Source: Chrysopilus asiliformis (lineage: Eukaryota; Arthropoda; Insecta; Diptera; Rhagionidae). From it: a DNA stretch of 64,000 bases. Each line of letters opens with the position of its first letter. Within the stretch, counting starts at the first letter, position 1. Of this stretch, positions 12,573 to 24,302 are shown in pieces. The DNA is taken from contig OZ035963.1 in NCBI GenBank assembly GCA_964034945.1, positions 39,996,361 through 40,060,360 of the forward strand, given 5' to 3'. The position numbers and the translations under genes were made by a program. The notes under the pieces were generated by a model, which did no database searches, was not told where the DNA came from, and saw only the letters and a list, made by a program, of their open reading frames with translations.

Positions 12573-14660
12573 AAGTGTATGTTAGTGTATATTTTAATTG
12601 AAAGTTTTTCTTGAAAACCAATTAACATCTAATAGTTAATAGTTAATATAAAAAAACAAAAAGTTAATAAAGAAAATCAAATGAGCCGCAAAACATGTCC
12701 GTAAAAAAATTAAATTAACTTTGAAAACGAAAAAAAAAATCAAATAAAAATGAAAAATTTTGCTAATCATAGGCAATCGTAAATATATAAAAAAAATTTA
12801 ATAAAACTATTAAAAATAAATAAAGAAGAAGAAGTAAGTCAGACGGAAAGAAAGAAAAAATTTCGAAGTTCAATAGACATCGAAGAAAATTAATACGAAG
12901 GACAGAGTTAATACGAAGGACATTAAAGAATTTTAAAGCCTCACTTTCTAACTAATTAAATGAATAATAAAATCATAACGGTAAACCTTAAGAAAATTCG
13001 TATAAATTTTCTAGAGCGCTAGGATATTGGAATTCTGTTAACCAGGTGTTAACGCAACTCGTACTTTAAATTTGATGTTTTTGTGAAATCTTAATTTTTT
13101 GTAGTTTTTGCTAGAATAATTGTCTATATCAGATTTACTATACCGTTTATATTCCATCGAACCAATATTCGTCAATCCGATTAATCCATCGAATAAGCCC
13201 AATATTTTAATTTTTATTTATATTTTAATTGTTTTAACAAAACTTATAAAACATTTATTCTGCAATTTCCGAAAGTCAATAAAATTATTTGAAGAAAATT
13301 CCTAAATATATTATAAGTTTTATCTTTCAAGAGCTCAGCGTAACAAATAGCATATTTCTAAAAAAATACGATTTTTTAAAACCAAGTCAGGAATAGTTTG
13401 CCACTTTAGATTTAGATACACAAAATAATACAAAATTTCAATTAGTAGCATTTCGCAAAAACAGTAATACGCAAGAACAATGCTCCATTATTGCCGCTAA
13501 TTATTTCATTTATCGCCACATTACTAATGCAATGTCTGCATTAATATTTTACGTATGGAACATGTTATGGACAGTGAAATTTACACATGTTAACAATTTA
13601 TGCAGATCAAATGAAAAAATTTCTACATTAGAAAATGTTCTCTGCGTTAAAAACTAGTTTCGTTTGTTTATGCAAGAGTATGAAATCAACAGGATAATCT
13701 TTCAGTAGCAGCTATATTGGCTCTCTAATGTATTTTTTAATTGTATTTGCAAGTGCAGAGTAATCTTCACTCAGATAATGAATCGCTCATCATTTAATCC
13801 GTATGCATTAAATTTTAAAAAGAGTATAAGAATATATCTATCCTCCCCCTTGCCAGTAACCCCCTCTCCGGCTATAAACAGAGACAGAAATTTGTAAATG
13901 CTGATAAACAGACTTACAAAAACGGTTGTTCATAAATACTATGAAAAAATTCATTGGTTGAAAACGTTAACCTTTTTCGTAGTAATTTATAAACAAATCC
14001 ATCATTATTGTGAACCTTTTTCGTTCAGTGAAGGGGAATAGGATTGAATACCGAATTTGGTTGGAACTAATAACTATTTTGTTTGGGCGCTGTCTAATAA
14101 AGAATAATTTTTTCCAAAAAAAGGGAACAGTTCCTAAAATACTTGGACCGATTCCGACAAAATTTGGAAATCTTCAACTATGGGTAGGAACAATTCCCAT
14201 TAAATTTCTAACATGTTCACTAAAAAGTGAGAAGGGTTAGATTGGAAAGCTTTTCCGAAAATTGAGGAATCATTCCGATTGTTTTCCTATACATTGTATC
14301 ATATGTTACAAGTATGTCGGCAATAGGATCTGCAAATATAGGTGAGATTGCCGAAATCAAAGGATTAATTCCAAACGTAATTTTTCTCCGTGTATACGAT
14401 CTATAGTATTTATCTCATTTAAAAAAAATCGATTTGAAGTGGATATTTTAATAAATTTTTAGTACATATGTATGTATGTGGGCATAATTAACACTTTTTT
14501 AGTACTTGGAGTTTCGATCTCTGAGAATAACTAAATAATTTCAATTTTGTGTATCATCATATCATTAGTTTTAATCTATCTATTATAGGATATCTATCTA
14601 TGATTGGCGCTACAAGCGATATGGGTTTGGCAACTAAAAATGATATACGAGAACCGATCT
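12573..14660. other. Non-coding stretch
   Basis: AT-rich, no supported gene. Reading frames at 13,120-13,305 and 14,010-14,240 have no recognisable domain and biased composition expected of AT-rich DNA. Confidence 0.4.
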
Positions 14661-15892
14661 TTTTATACTCTATATGATATATCATATAGAAGTATATTAG
14701 ATTTAGTATATAGTTTGTAACGCATGGAACTAATCATCGGACACAAAAATGAACTACACCCTGGTGTATGATAAAAGATTTTGCATGGCCGTCTGTCCAT
14801 AACTTTCCAAAGGATTGAACTAGAAACCTGAAATTTTGTATAGTCACGTTTCTGGTAAATGGCTCGGCTAAGCTCTTGAACAGGCAAAATCGGACCATTC
14901 TTTATCCCCTTTCCCACACAAACGAAATAGTTTTTTGCACTTTTCTCGAAAACGGTGAGTCATATTGAAAAATTTGTAAAGGTAAAAAGGTAAAATGTGT
15001 TTAGAATAGAATTTTACATAACTCATACAAACATCAAAATCCAATCGGACCACTGCTTCTCCCCCCTCTCTTTCATACAAATGGAACACTTTTTTCCTGT
15101 TTTCTTGACAACTGTGTATCGAAAAATTTAGAAAGATGAAATCTGTTTAGAATATGATTTTACATAACTTATGTATATGTTACGGTCAATTTGATTATTC
15201 AGGGCAGTTTTCATAATGCTTGGTCATTATAAATAATGATCGATAAGATCAGGCAATTTAATAATTTTGTATTTGTCTACGACAATCTAGGATAATTTAT
15301 TATATTGCCCGGTCATTATAAATACTGCTATTATTTCTCTGCTCACTTTAATAAATTGACAGCAAAAACGCACTTTCACTAGGACAATGGGGTGGGAAAA
15401 AGCGGGGTGTGGCTGAAATGTTTGTCCGCTCTGAGGGACCCGCTAACGCGGACCCCTAGCTCAAAAGCAAAATTGGTTTGTAGCTAAAGTTTTTTTTCGT
15501 CAGAAAAGTGAGGTTATATTGCCCACTCGATTTCCAGCATTATTAATATTTTCTATATCATTTATCATTTTGTCACATCCCATTGGGCACTTTTTAAATT
15601 GCCCGGGCATTATAAATAATGCCCAATTGTTTACATTGACCGTAACATATACATCAAAATAACGTTGGACCATTCCTTCTCGCCTCCCCCATACAAACGA
15701 AACAGTTTTTTTTTTGCAATTTACTCGAAGACGGTGAGTCATATTGAAAAATTTATAAAGGTAAAATGTGTTTAGAATATGATTTTACATAACCGTTCCA
15801 TACATCAAAATTCAATTGGACCATTCATTTCCCCTCTCCTATACAAATGAATTATTTTTAAATAAACATTTTGTCTGTCATCATATAGAGCC
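14661..15892. repeat. Dispersed repeat family B, copy 1 (left part)
   Basis: Starts TATACTCTATATGATATATC and continues with GTTTGTAACGCATGG and ATCATCGGACACAAAAA. It contains internal sub-repeats built around CTCGAAAACGGTGAGTCATA and GATTTTACATAACTC. Related copies are at 38,410-38,790 and 55,800-57,590, and partial ends at 59,547 and 61,375. It is interrupted by a MITE at 15,179-15,646, and its right flank (GATTGGCCCCTGGCAATTGT at 16,729) is displaced by the 15.9-16.7 kb element. Confidence 0.65.
15179..15646. mobile_element. MITE with GTTACGGTCAAT terminal inverted repeats
   Basis: Left end GTTACGGTCAAT, right end ATTGACCGTAAC. Flanking ATAT on both sides is a likely 4 bp target duplication; comparison with uninterrupted family B copies shows the host repeat continuing directly from one side to the other. 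Inside is the palindrome GGGCATTATAAATAATGCCC. No coding capacity. Confidence 0.7.
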
Positions 15893-16714
15893 TGTTTAGA
15901 CGCGACGTGTTTTCGTTCGTTTCATTAAAGTTGAATGGCGCGGGGTACTGTGGGAATGGCGATAGGAAAAGACGAACGAAAACTAAAATTCCCACCGTGA
16001 AAATAAAGCGGAACGGTGCCTGATTGGTTGTTAAGATGTTTCGTGGCTATGCGTTTCGTTGCTATGGTTTTAAATATTTTGTCAACTGTAAAGCGAGAAC
16101 TCCAATTGGGCAGAGGCAGCAGCAGAGGCAGAAGCAGAACTTTAGAACACATAGCGTCTTATGTGATGAGCTTCAATAAAGCAGCAGCAGAGGCAGTGGC
16201 AGAAGCAGAAACACATTTTAGATCTAATCTCTAAATTTCTGCTTTCAATTTAACCTCACAAATCGTTGTTGATATTTTTTGCATATATGGACGGAAGTAA
16301 ATATTTGTAATACTTGAAATGGAGGAGAAATGAATTGAATACTTAAAAAACAACGAAATATTATACGACAAATCATGCCGCGGATATAAATACGTACAAC
16401 GTTTTGACAGGTTTCTGCTATTTTCGTCAGAATTCAAATTTCATTGTGGGACAGAAATCAGATTCTGCTTCTGCCACTGCTACTGCTTCCGCCTCTGCTA
16501 CTGCCTCTGCTCAATTGGAGTTCTCCCTTAATTGTTGTTTGGTTTTCCAATTATAATTGTTTTAGCAGTGGAGATAATGTCATCGTGGAATTCAATTTCC
16601 AAAAGGAACCAAAAAAGGAACCAAAATACGTTCGTTGAAAAATCTGCGTGTCAACACGAACGAAAAAAGGAGCGGAAAAAGGAGAGTAAATAGGTGGTCG
16701 TGTATACTGGCTCA
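15893..16714. mobile_element. DNA element with imperfect ends and large CAGAGG/CCTCTG inverted subterminal arms
   Basis: Inserted in family B between CATATAGAG and CATAGAG: the uninterrupted site is seen at 38,755-38,775. Ends begin CCTGTTTAGACGCGACGTG and, reversed, CCAGTATACACGACCACC. Internally GAGAACTCCAATTGG plus a GCAGAGGCAG-rich tract (16,088-16,140) is inverted at 16,460-16,530. Reading frames here are fragments and not recognisable. The precise target duplication is unclear. Confidence 0.5.
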
Positions 16715-16982
16715 TAGAGTCTTTGATGATTGGCCCCTGGCAATTGTACCTTTTCTTATGTTTTAAAGTTTGCAACAATTTTAGAGAAAGCAATGCATAT
16801 TATCATTACATACAGTACTAAAAGTGAAATCGATTCGATTGCTTGTTGCTGGTAATTATTAAGTCAAAGTCTTGATTTTAATGGGGATATCTTTCATACC
16901 CTACTCCAATCCTTGTTCACTTTTATTTGATTGGAGAAGTTTCAGTTACAATATGAAGAGAAGCCAATGGGGCGATATTTTC

Positions 16983-17206
16983 CTATGAGATCCTGTTGGT
17001 CATATCAGATAGTCGACCATTATTATCCAACACAAACTCAAACTTTTTGCTGTGTGTCGGATGAAGTGTGGGCGACAGAATCGAATCGGTAAGTAAGTTC
17101 TGTCGGACCGTGTCTGATAAAACTTTTGTGGGTAACTGGGCAACAACTGCATCGATCCAAACCAACTGCCAACATAATACTAACAATTTTAAAGGCTAAA
17201 ATTTCA
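16983..17206 (-). CDS. Possible secreted-peptide or exon fragment, unrecognised
   Basis: A minus-strand frame free of stops for about 70 codons, less AT-biased than its surroundings. It begins just after an AG in TTTTAG (candidate splice acceptor), with a hydrophobic run resembling a signal peptide (LLVLCWQLVWIDAVVA) followed by a hydrophilic region ending at a TAG. I recognise no family. It has no ATG in a good position for the signal-like segment. It could be a chance frame or a decayed transposon exon; low confidence. Confidence 0.2.
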
Positions 17207-17639
17207 ATTAACCCTGCTATTTTATAGACGTTCTTTTTACCGAAGTACGAATATAAATGAAAACCATGAAATTCTTTTACATTACACGGAAATAGAGTAT
17301 TTCTAACAGAGAAAGGCTTATCTTACATGTTGATTTTGTTTTGGCATCTGACCCAGTGATGAGGAATATTATATGTATATATTTTTTGTTTTCTCCATTC
17401 TCTACTAATTAAAGGAAATCCTTGGTTTCAGTTGGATTGTTGCCACTAAACTTGATTACTTTCATTATCAAATAGATTTACTAGTAAAATAAATTTACAT
17501 TATACTTTTGATAATGAAATTCATGAATATTTTTCTCTCTTTGGTGCTCGAAATATGTTTTATCTTTTAAAAAGATTTATGTTATTGACGGTTTTTTTTC
17601 GAGAATATATCAAATTGCGAATCTAGGGCAAATGACCCA
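17207..17639. other. Non-coding stretch
   Basis: AT-rich, no gene or element end recognised. Confidence 0.35.
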
Positions 17640-17955
17640 AGTAACAAAAATCTTGGTTGCGTAACACATGAAGTTACAAATTGGTTTGTTTAACGTTGAA
17701 ATACCACTTTATAAACGTTACCACAGCCGTAAATATTGCGTTTTTGTGTAACTATGGTTGAAAAAAACGTTTTCCTGATAATGTTGTCGAAAAAACTATT
17801 TTGTAACTCTACGTGACTGTTCCCGTTTAAAATGAACTTTTGGGTATTGATGGAATATTTTTATAAGAAAACTTCATTAATTTGGAATGGCGATATGTTT
17901 ATGTGTGGTTTCATTGAATATTTAATTAAAGATGGAAATATTTTATTGAATACTA
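17640..17955 (+). repeat. Dispersed repeat, copy 2 (see 2,820-3,630)
   Basis: Matches the first copy across its GTTAC-rich block and its GGAATGGCGATAT block, which here are nearly adjacent. Directly followed by an ACTAGCAGACCC element start. Confidence 0.6.
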
Positions 17956-18181
17956 GCAGACCCTACGTTGCCAGCTTAAAGTTTTTTGCATAAATTTTAG
18001 AATGCCAAACAACCATAAATTACTTAAAAACTTTTGGGAAAAAACGTTATCCTTACAGGACCTTCTGTTTCTAATTTTGAAAATCTAATATCGGATTCGT
18101 GATCAGCAACCCCAAAAACCCCCTTATGCCGATTTTCCGGGCAAAAACGGGAAAAAGGATATTTGCGTTATCCTTACAGGT
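17954..18181 (+). mobile_element. Truncated copy of the ACTAGC element
   Basis: ACTAGCAGACCC followed by AAGTTTTTTGCA and the GTTATCCTTACAGGACCTTC unit, as at 5,669. It is cut at 18,181 where a hAT-like end begins. Confidence 0.55.
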
Positions 18182-19345
18182 AGGGATTGCAAATTTACCG
18201 AACTTCGTCATTACCGGTAACGCGGTAAAAAAAATTAAAATTACCGGTAAACCGGTAATTACCGGTAAATTAAACATTTTCTAAAATTATTAGGAAATGC
18301 ACAATATTATATGATAGAGAGGGTAAAAAATAAGAAATAATGTGTAATTGAAAGTATCCTTTATTTGTCTTCAGAAAACTAAAATATAAAACGCAATATA
18401 ATATAATAATATTAAGAATAATAAACCAAAATTCTCACCACTTTGTTGAGTTATTTTGAGAAGCTTGCTTATGTTTATGCAGTTATCTATTTTAAAAACT
18501 TTTTTTTGCACAGAAATATATATTACTTACTGTACTTATGCTAAGAACATGCAAGATTTCATAGCTTACTAAAACAGCAATTTGTTTTAAAAATACATTG
18601 CTTACTATGAAATTTTAAACTGCACTGAGAGAACAGAAATCTATATTTTGAGAGCCAATCACTAGTGTCAAATTCTGATATAGGGCTTTCCATATAGTGG
18701 AAAGACAAATGAGCGAAAAGCTTTTGAAAAAATTTCTCTCAATATCTTTTCTCTCAGAAATTTTTCAATAGCGCCTAAAGTTCAAGCGAGATAGAAACCA
18801 TTCATTTTTTTTTTTTTTTTGTTAGGTTTTTAAGCTTTTCGGTCTTTCTTTGAATAAAAACAATTTCAAATTTATCCTTTCTGGTTATTTATTTTACCGA
18901 CGTTTCGGTCATGTTTATGACCATTTTCAAGGTATTTTGTTTATATATTAACATGAAAACCATTCATGTTTAGTCTCGCTTTGTTTAATCTTATAATACG
19001 TAAAAAAATATTTATAATAATATAAATAACTGTAAAAAGTAAAAAACGCTACCGGGAAATTGGAAAACTTTTGCTCATACTTTGAGTTTGAAATTTACTC
19101 ACCAACGCATATAAAAATTTTTTTTTTCACTAGTAATAATCATCCACATTAATACAATTGACTTTAAATTTGGTTGAGTTAAAAGAAAACACTTTTAAAT
19201 ACGTATAACATTTAATGTATTCATAACAAGAGTAGTGTTTACGCCTCACTATAAAAATAATGTTTTTACCGAATTTACCGGTAATGAGCTGTAAAATTAT
19301 CGGTCAAAAAATTATGCATTTTCAGCCGATTTACCGGTAAACCGG
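18182..19345. mobile_element. hAT-like element rich in ACCGGT motifs, right end lost
   Basis: Left end TAGGGATTGCAAATTTACCG, then many copies of TTACCGGTAA/AACCGGT. Near 19,260-19,345 the ACCGGT-rich text returns in the opposite half, but the terminal TTGCA.CCCTA sequence is missing and family-A-like sequence follows. Same family as the complete copy at 23,950-25,697. No transposase coding. Confidence 0.6.
18896..18932 (-). ncRNA. Degenerate hammerhead-like motif of Penelope-element type
   Basis: On the minus strand a perfect 6 bp stem (GGTCAT/ATGACC) is followed by GAAACGTC, the layout of helix II and the cleavage-site side of Penelope-type hammerheads. The CUGANGA core strand is replaced by CTTGAAAA, so self-cleavage is unlikely. 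Probably a remnant of a Penelope-like pseudo-LTR. Confidence 0.35.
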
Positions 19346-19895
19346 TTTTTTTTTAATTTTTCATGAATATAATACTTATTATACTTCGTATAAGAAAGTA
19401 ATTATGCTTTTCTTAAAAATTTTTTATCAACTATTGGAAATAGCGAAATAAATTTTAGAAAACTTTAATCAGTTTAATTTCAGTTTTGGGGTTGTTCGAT
19501 GTATTACTGATTTAACCCTTTCAGACCTGATGTCCCACTAGTGCAGTGGTTCCCAAACTCTTTTGGCCCACGGACCCCTTTTCATAGTCAAAACTTGCCC
19601 ACGGACCCCTTTTCATAGTCAAAACTTGCCCACGGACCCTGGGTGAAAAACTACATAAATGCATAATAGAAAAATTACAAATTTAACTTTAATGTCTTGA
19701 ATGGTAAATGATGATGTAAAAATAAAATATAATTAAAACATTTTGTTGAAGAAGTATTTATTGAATCTCCGCCGAAGACGCGGCCTTTTATATTCGCGGC
19801 TCGTTTGCCAACGTTCCTGTATGTTCGGCCGAGGTCTCGAACGTTCTCGTGTGCAGATCTCAAACATTCTCGAAGCGTTCACGCCAGATCTCGAA

Positions 19896-20676
19896 TAGAG
19901 ATGCAACATCGTTCATAAAACCTCGATATATCGAAAATCGATGTTTTTTTTAAGGCGACATCGATGTCAAAAAACATCGTCCTGAAAACATCGATACCTC
20001 GATGTTTTGAAAAAGTTAAATTTAATAAATAATTTAGCAGCCTGGCGGATGCTCTACTGTGGGTGGAGTGCACCCAGGTAGAATTAACACGGTTTTAATT
20101 CTTCTTATACGTTGAACCACCAAAAACCCGTTAGTTTTCGAGATATTCGCAAAAAACTGATTTTTTTTTAAACACCGGCATATCTTCATAACGGAGTTCT
20201 AGTAAAAACATAAAGGTAGCAAATTTTATTGTCTCCAAGTTTTGTAATACATAAGACTACTGAAAAATGGTTAGTTTCGGAAAAAAAACGCAAAAAACCC
20301 CATAGTTTTTAAAAAGCCGCCGTTTTGGTTACTTTCGATTACCGGATTTTCAAATCAAGACCAAACTTCTCTGTAAAATTTCATGGCTAGCTCTGGTATT
20401 TTTTGCGAAATCTTGTAGAAAGATGGAACCGAAAATTGATACCAAAGAAAATTTAAACAAATCTTTGAGTGGCTATATTAAATCTATCTAAAAACTAGTC
20501 CCTCTGGTCCTAAAATTAGTTTCTCTACTAATTTTATAAAGAGTAATGTTCTAACATCGTGGATAACAACATCGATACCTCGATATATCGGTCTGTTCAA
20601 CATCGAGGTTAAAACTCGATATTTTTCAACGATACCTCGATGTTTTGCAAACATCGAGGTATCGTTGGCATCCCTA
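19896..20676. mobile_element. hAT element B nested in hAT A
   Basis: Ends TAGAGATGCAACATCG and, reversed, TAGGGATGCCAACGATA, with target duplication ATCTCGAA (19,888-19,895; 20,677-20,684). Subterminal CATCGAT/CCTCGATATATCG repeats are dense at both sides. Its middle (20,100-20,445) is a family A dispersed-repeat fragment. No coding. Confidence 0.85.
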
Positions 20677-21030
20677 ATCTCGAATGTCCTTGCAACTTCT
20701 TACCCGTGGACCGTTACAATATCAAAAATTTTATTTGCAACAAACCACTGTTAATTATAATAAAAATTGAATGCTGCAATGTAACGCTCTCTTGAATTAA
20801 TTATTTGAGATGTGAGGATAAAATTTCATGTAAATGTCACATATTGTGTAGGTACTCATTTTGTACCAATTAATTCACAACAGAATATAATAATACAGTA
20901 ATGTACAGTAATTCCAATTATTCGCGGATTTGGTTATTCGCAAAAGTAAACAAATTAAACAAAAATATAAAATAGTAAGCTATAACTTTTAGGGTGCATT
21001 ATATTAAATAATAAAACCCAATATGTCTAA

Positions 21031-22251
21031 CAGTGTTGGGCGTAATCAACTAAAAATTTAGTCATGGCCAATTCAGTCATGATTACTTCAGTCATGATTA
21101 ATACATTAGTCATAATCATAATTGAACACAGTAATCATTAGTTTTTCAATCATTAATTTCAATCAAGGATAGGAATGATTAAATTCAATTTCGCGCTAAA
21201 ATTTTTGTATAGAAATGATAGTAGGCTTTTGGAAAAACTTTTAGAAAAACAATTAAATTCAAATACAGGGGAATCTCGAAAAGATGAACACTAAAAAAAC
21301 ACGGCCGTGTCATCTTTTCGAGATCGTTCATCTTTTTGGAAGGAGTTTTGACTGAAAGAGGACAAATGTATGTTACATAAACGTCATTCTAAAAGAAATC
21401 AAAGGCAGCAAAAAATTAAAAACAACAAAAGCGTTATGTAAGAACCAGCGTGCATTTCAAAATTCAGTTGTAATGTACATAATATATTTCTTTAGAAATT
21501 ATATTTTCTGAAAAAAACCACTGATTTTGGTTTGTCGTCGTTTAAAAATCTAACGCGGCCCTTAACTGGCGGCATCTTTGTTGTAGCGAAATTCACTTTT
21601 TACTGGAAAAACAAACTCAAGCACTACCACAAGAACATACCGTTACTCCAGAAATACAGTTACTCCAGAAATACCCAAACCAATTGTGTGAAAAAAGAAA
21701 AGAAAAGGATTGTACCACGAGGCGTTCATCTTTTAGAACGTTAAGATTCTTCTCGTTCATGTTTTAGAACACTCCAATATTAAAAGTATGCCGTTCATCT
21801 TTTAGGGATTTCTATCATTTCGATCGTGCATCTTTTCGAGATTCCCCTGTAATTTCAAATGCCAAACAACAAAAAAACAGGAAATGACATTTCTTATGAC
21901 CAAATTCGCAAATCCAACTTGTTTTGATAAACGGACTTCTCTCATAACCGGACATAAATATTGTCCCGTGAATGTCCGATTTACATTGTGACTACAAAAT
22001 ATCAGATTGAAGCATCTTATGACTTCATGAGTCGGTCTCCGTCATGAATGCAATACTTACCCCTACTGAAATTAAAATCAATCATAAGAATTAGTTTTTC
22101 AATCATGATTATGATTAAAACTAATCAATCACAATCAAAGTTACGAATGATTAATGACTAACAAATTCAATCAGAAATCAAAAAAGATATGATTGATTTT
22201 TTCAATCATTAGTTTTCAATCATTAGTCAGATTGAATTTTGCCCAACACTG
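21031..22251. mobile_element. hAT element C nested in hAT A
   Basis: Ends CAGTGTTGGGC with target duplication ATGTCTAA (21,023-21,030; 22,252-22,259). Subterminal text is rich in AATCATGATTA-like motifs, inverted between the two sides. It carries a pogo-like element at 21,266-21,849. Confidence 0.88.
21266..21849. mobile_element. pogo/Tigger-like MITE nested in hAT C
   Basis: Ends CAGGGGAATCTCGAAAAGAT with exact inversion at the right end, flanked by TA on both sides. Internal TCATCTTTT-containing subterminal repeats. A 70-codon frame inside has no recognisable domain. Confidence 0.85.
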
Positions 22252-22577
22252 ATGTCTAACTATAAATATTTTAATTAGGACGTAAAAATCGCTAATAATT
22301 TATTCATTGTTATTTATTTTAACTTCCATATTAATAAAAATGTGTCACCATTTTTTTATTTCATATTAAACCTTGCGCGGACCCCCTGACGTTGTTCAGG
22401 GACCCCCAAATCAATTTTATTTTTCCACGGACCCCCTGAATGATCCCGGGGACCCCTGGGGGTCCGTAGGGACCACTTTGGGAACCACTGCACTAGTGGG
22501 ACAATTCTTCAAACTAGTTTTTACAGCTATCCGACGCTGAAATTACTGTTTAAATCCTTGAATGAGCCTTTTGTTAA

Positions 22578-22839
22578 CCCTCCGTCTACCATTGGGGTCA
22601 ATTTGACCCCACAGCGATAAAATTTTTCTCTAATTCTAGTCGTAATAGTTTTTGGACTTTGTAACTTCTTGACATTGTTTCTTTAAAAATTCTTCATTGT
22701 ATTTAGCTGGAATTTATTGACATTAGTGAAGATTTTTTTTAAGTGTACTCAGACTTTTTCAATAACAACTGACTTTTTCAATAACACCTGGTTGACCCCA
22801 ACGGTAGTTCTAGCAGGTTTTTTTTCGGTAGACGGAGGG
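22578..22839. mobile_element. Small piggyBac-like MITE inside the outer MITE
   Basis: Ends CCCTCCGTCTACC inverted, flanked by TTAA (22,574-22,577; 22,840-22,843). Contains the palindrome TTGGGGTCAATTTGACCCCA near its left end and GGTTGACCCCAA near the right. 262 bp, non-coding. Confidence 0.85.
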
Positions 22840-22919
22840 TTAATTACGCAACTCCGTAAAAACCAATTATCTGACTTTTTTGTCAGAAATATTTCATATT
22901 TTGTCGAAAGCAAACAAAT

Positions 22920-22951
<32 letters not shown>

Positions 22952-23045
22952 TTAAAATTTAAGTTGTTTTTGATCTCTAACATAAGAATCTCACATCAAA
23001 AAAATTATTTCACCGCCAGAAATAATTCAGGTCTGAAAGGGTTAA

Positions 23046-23949
23046 TCATTAAATTCTAACAAGTTTTTCAATCATTTCTAAGCAATTTATTGTCTTATAC
23101 TTTGTTCACATTGACGCAAAATTACGTAATTTTGAAGATTTTCGTAATTTTGAACGAAATCTTCCTCGAAACCACGAGATTTCCAGTACATTAACCTGTT
23201 TTCAAAATCACTAAAAGTATGCAATTTCCACAAAATTAGGAACGAAATCAAGCAAAAACAATGAATACAACCCTGCATCACTTATTCAGCTCTGTTCAGT
23301 ACATCAGTTTTGAGAAGTTTTGACATTTGTACTGGATTGGAAAGACGGAAATATAAGAAAAAGAAGCCGTGTTCCGCACGCGAAGAGGATATATTAGTAA
23401 ACAACCTACGCGGGGCAAAAAAAAATTGACCTGTTTTTGATGCGATTAGATATGAAATGGAAAATAATTGTTTATTTTCATTACAGATAATTTCCATTGT
23501 CGTCTAAAGTGTCTAATTCTGTTTGCACATATTTGATCGATGTTTTGAATTGTATTATTCATCATATTACTAAAATTCATAGCAATCCTACACTAAAATT
23601 CATAGCAATCCTGTAGTTGAAATGTGAAACAAAATTACCTTAATCTCTGTGTGAACACTTTGGTTTAAGATCTAAATCATTTCGCAAAATTACGTGATTT
23701 TGCGTCGGTGTGAACTTAGTATTAAGCAATTTCAGAAAAAAATTCTCAATTCGATTCCTACGATTTTTTTACTTTCCTATACGAATAATAATAAAGTATT
23801 GTAGAGGAGGCCGGCGCCACTACTAACAAATTTCGAAAATTGAGCTATATTTTTTTACAAGTAACATTTTTACCTGAAACCATTCAAAAAGCAAATGGGA
23901 TGCAAAAATTACGTAGATGTATAAAAAATTGTCATCATTCGGTTCTACC
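23046..23949. other. Non-coding stretch
   Basis: Contains a TTGACGCAAAATTACG / AAAATTACGTGATTTTGCGTC partly inverted pair (23,110 and 23,690), probably an old foldback, and a short family A tail near 23,770-23,800. No gene. Confidence 0.4.
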
Positions 23950-24117
23950 TAGGGGCTGCAATACCGGAAACCGGTTTACCGGTTTACCGGTTTTACCGGC
24001 CAATTTTACTACCGAAATTACCGGTAAATTTTTTAAAAAAATACCGGTATTTCGGTATTTTTTTGTATTAATTTGGCGGGCTTAGCGGTCCAATTTTAAG
24101 AAATAAAAGCAAAAATT

Positions 24118-24302
24118 GTGTTTTAATTTTCCAGCCTGACGTTTCGAGCCTTGTTTTGGATCATCTTCAAAGGCGTTAAACGATCATTTAAATGCAATAT
24201 GTTATAACTGTTAATATTTAGCCGTAAAAACTTTGTGGAAATGTTACATTAAGAATGAGCCAAAACAAGGCTCGAAACGTCAGGCTGAAAATTAAAACAC
24301 AA
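24118..24302. repeat. Inverted pair of Penelope-like pseudo-LTR fragments with hammerhead-like motif
   Basis: A block of about 44 bp containing GCCTGACGTTTCGAGCC at 24,118-24,160 recurs inverted at 24,258-24,302. On the minus strand 24,132-24,173 has the hammerhead-like order (TTGAAGA, imperfect stem, CGAAACGTC) but with the CUGA box changed. Interpreted as decayed ends of a Penelope-like element. Confidence 0.45.

Larger units (their letters stand above)
19544..22490. mobile_element. hAT element A, non-autonomous, inside the piggyBac-like MITE
   Basis: Terminal inverted repeats CAGTGGTTCCCAAA, subterminal CGGACCCC repeats, and the perfect 8 bp target duplication CACTAGTG (19,536-19,543 and 22,491-22,498). 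No transposase domain is visible; its bulk is two further insertions, hAT B and hAT C. Confidence 0.9.
19516..23041. mobile_element. piggyBac-like MITE (outermost shell of a transposon nest)
   Basis: Ends CCCTTTCAGACCTGA and its reverse complement, flanked by TTAA on both sides (19,512-19,515 and 23,042-23,045), the hallmark of piggyBac-superfamily insertion. Without the hAT insertion it would be about 570 bp, with no coding. It contains a hAT element at 19,544-22,490 and another TTAA element at 22,578-22,839. Confidence 0.85.

Noticed and set aside
16088..16530. Coding sequence with Gln/Ala/Glu repeats from GCAGAGGCAG tracts
   Set aside because: The tracts are inverted arms of a DNA element with stops around them.
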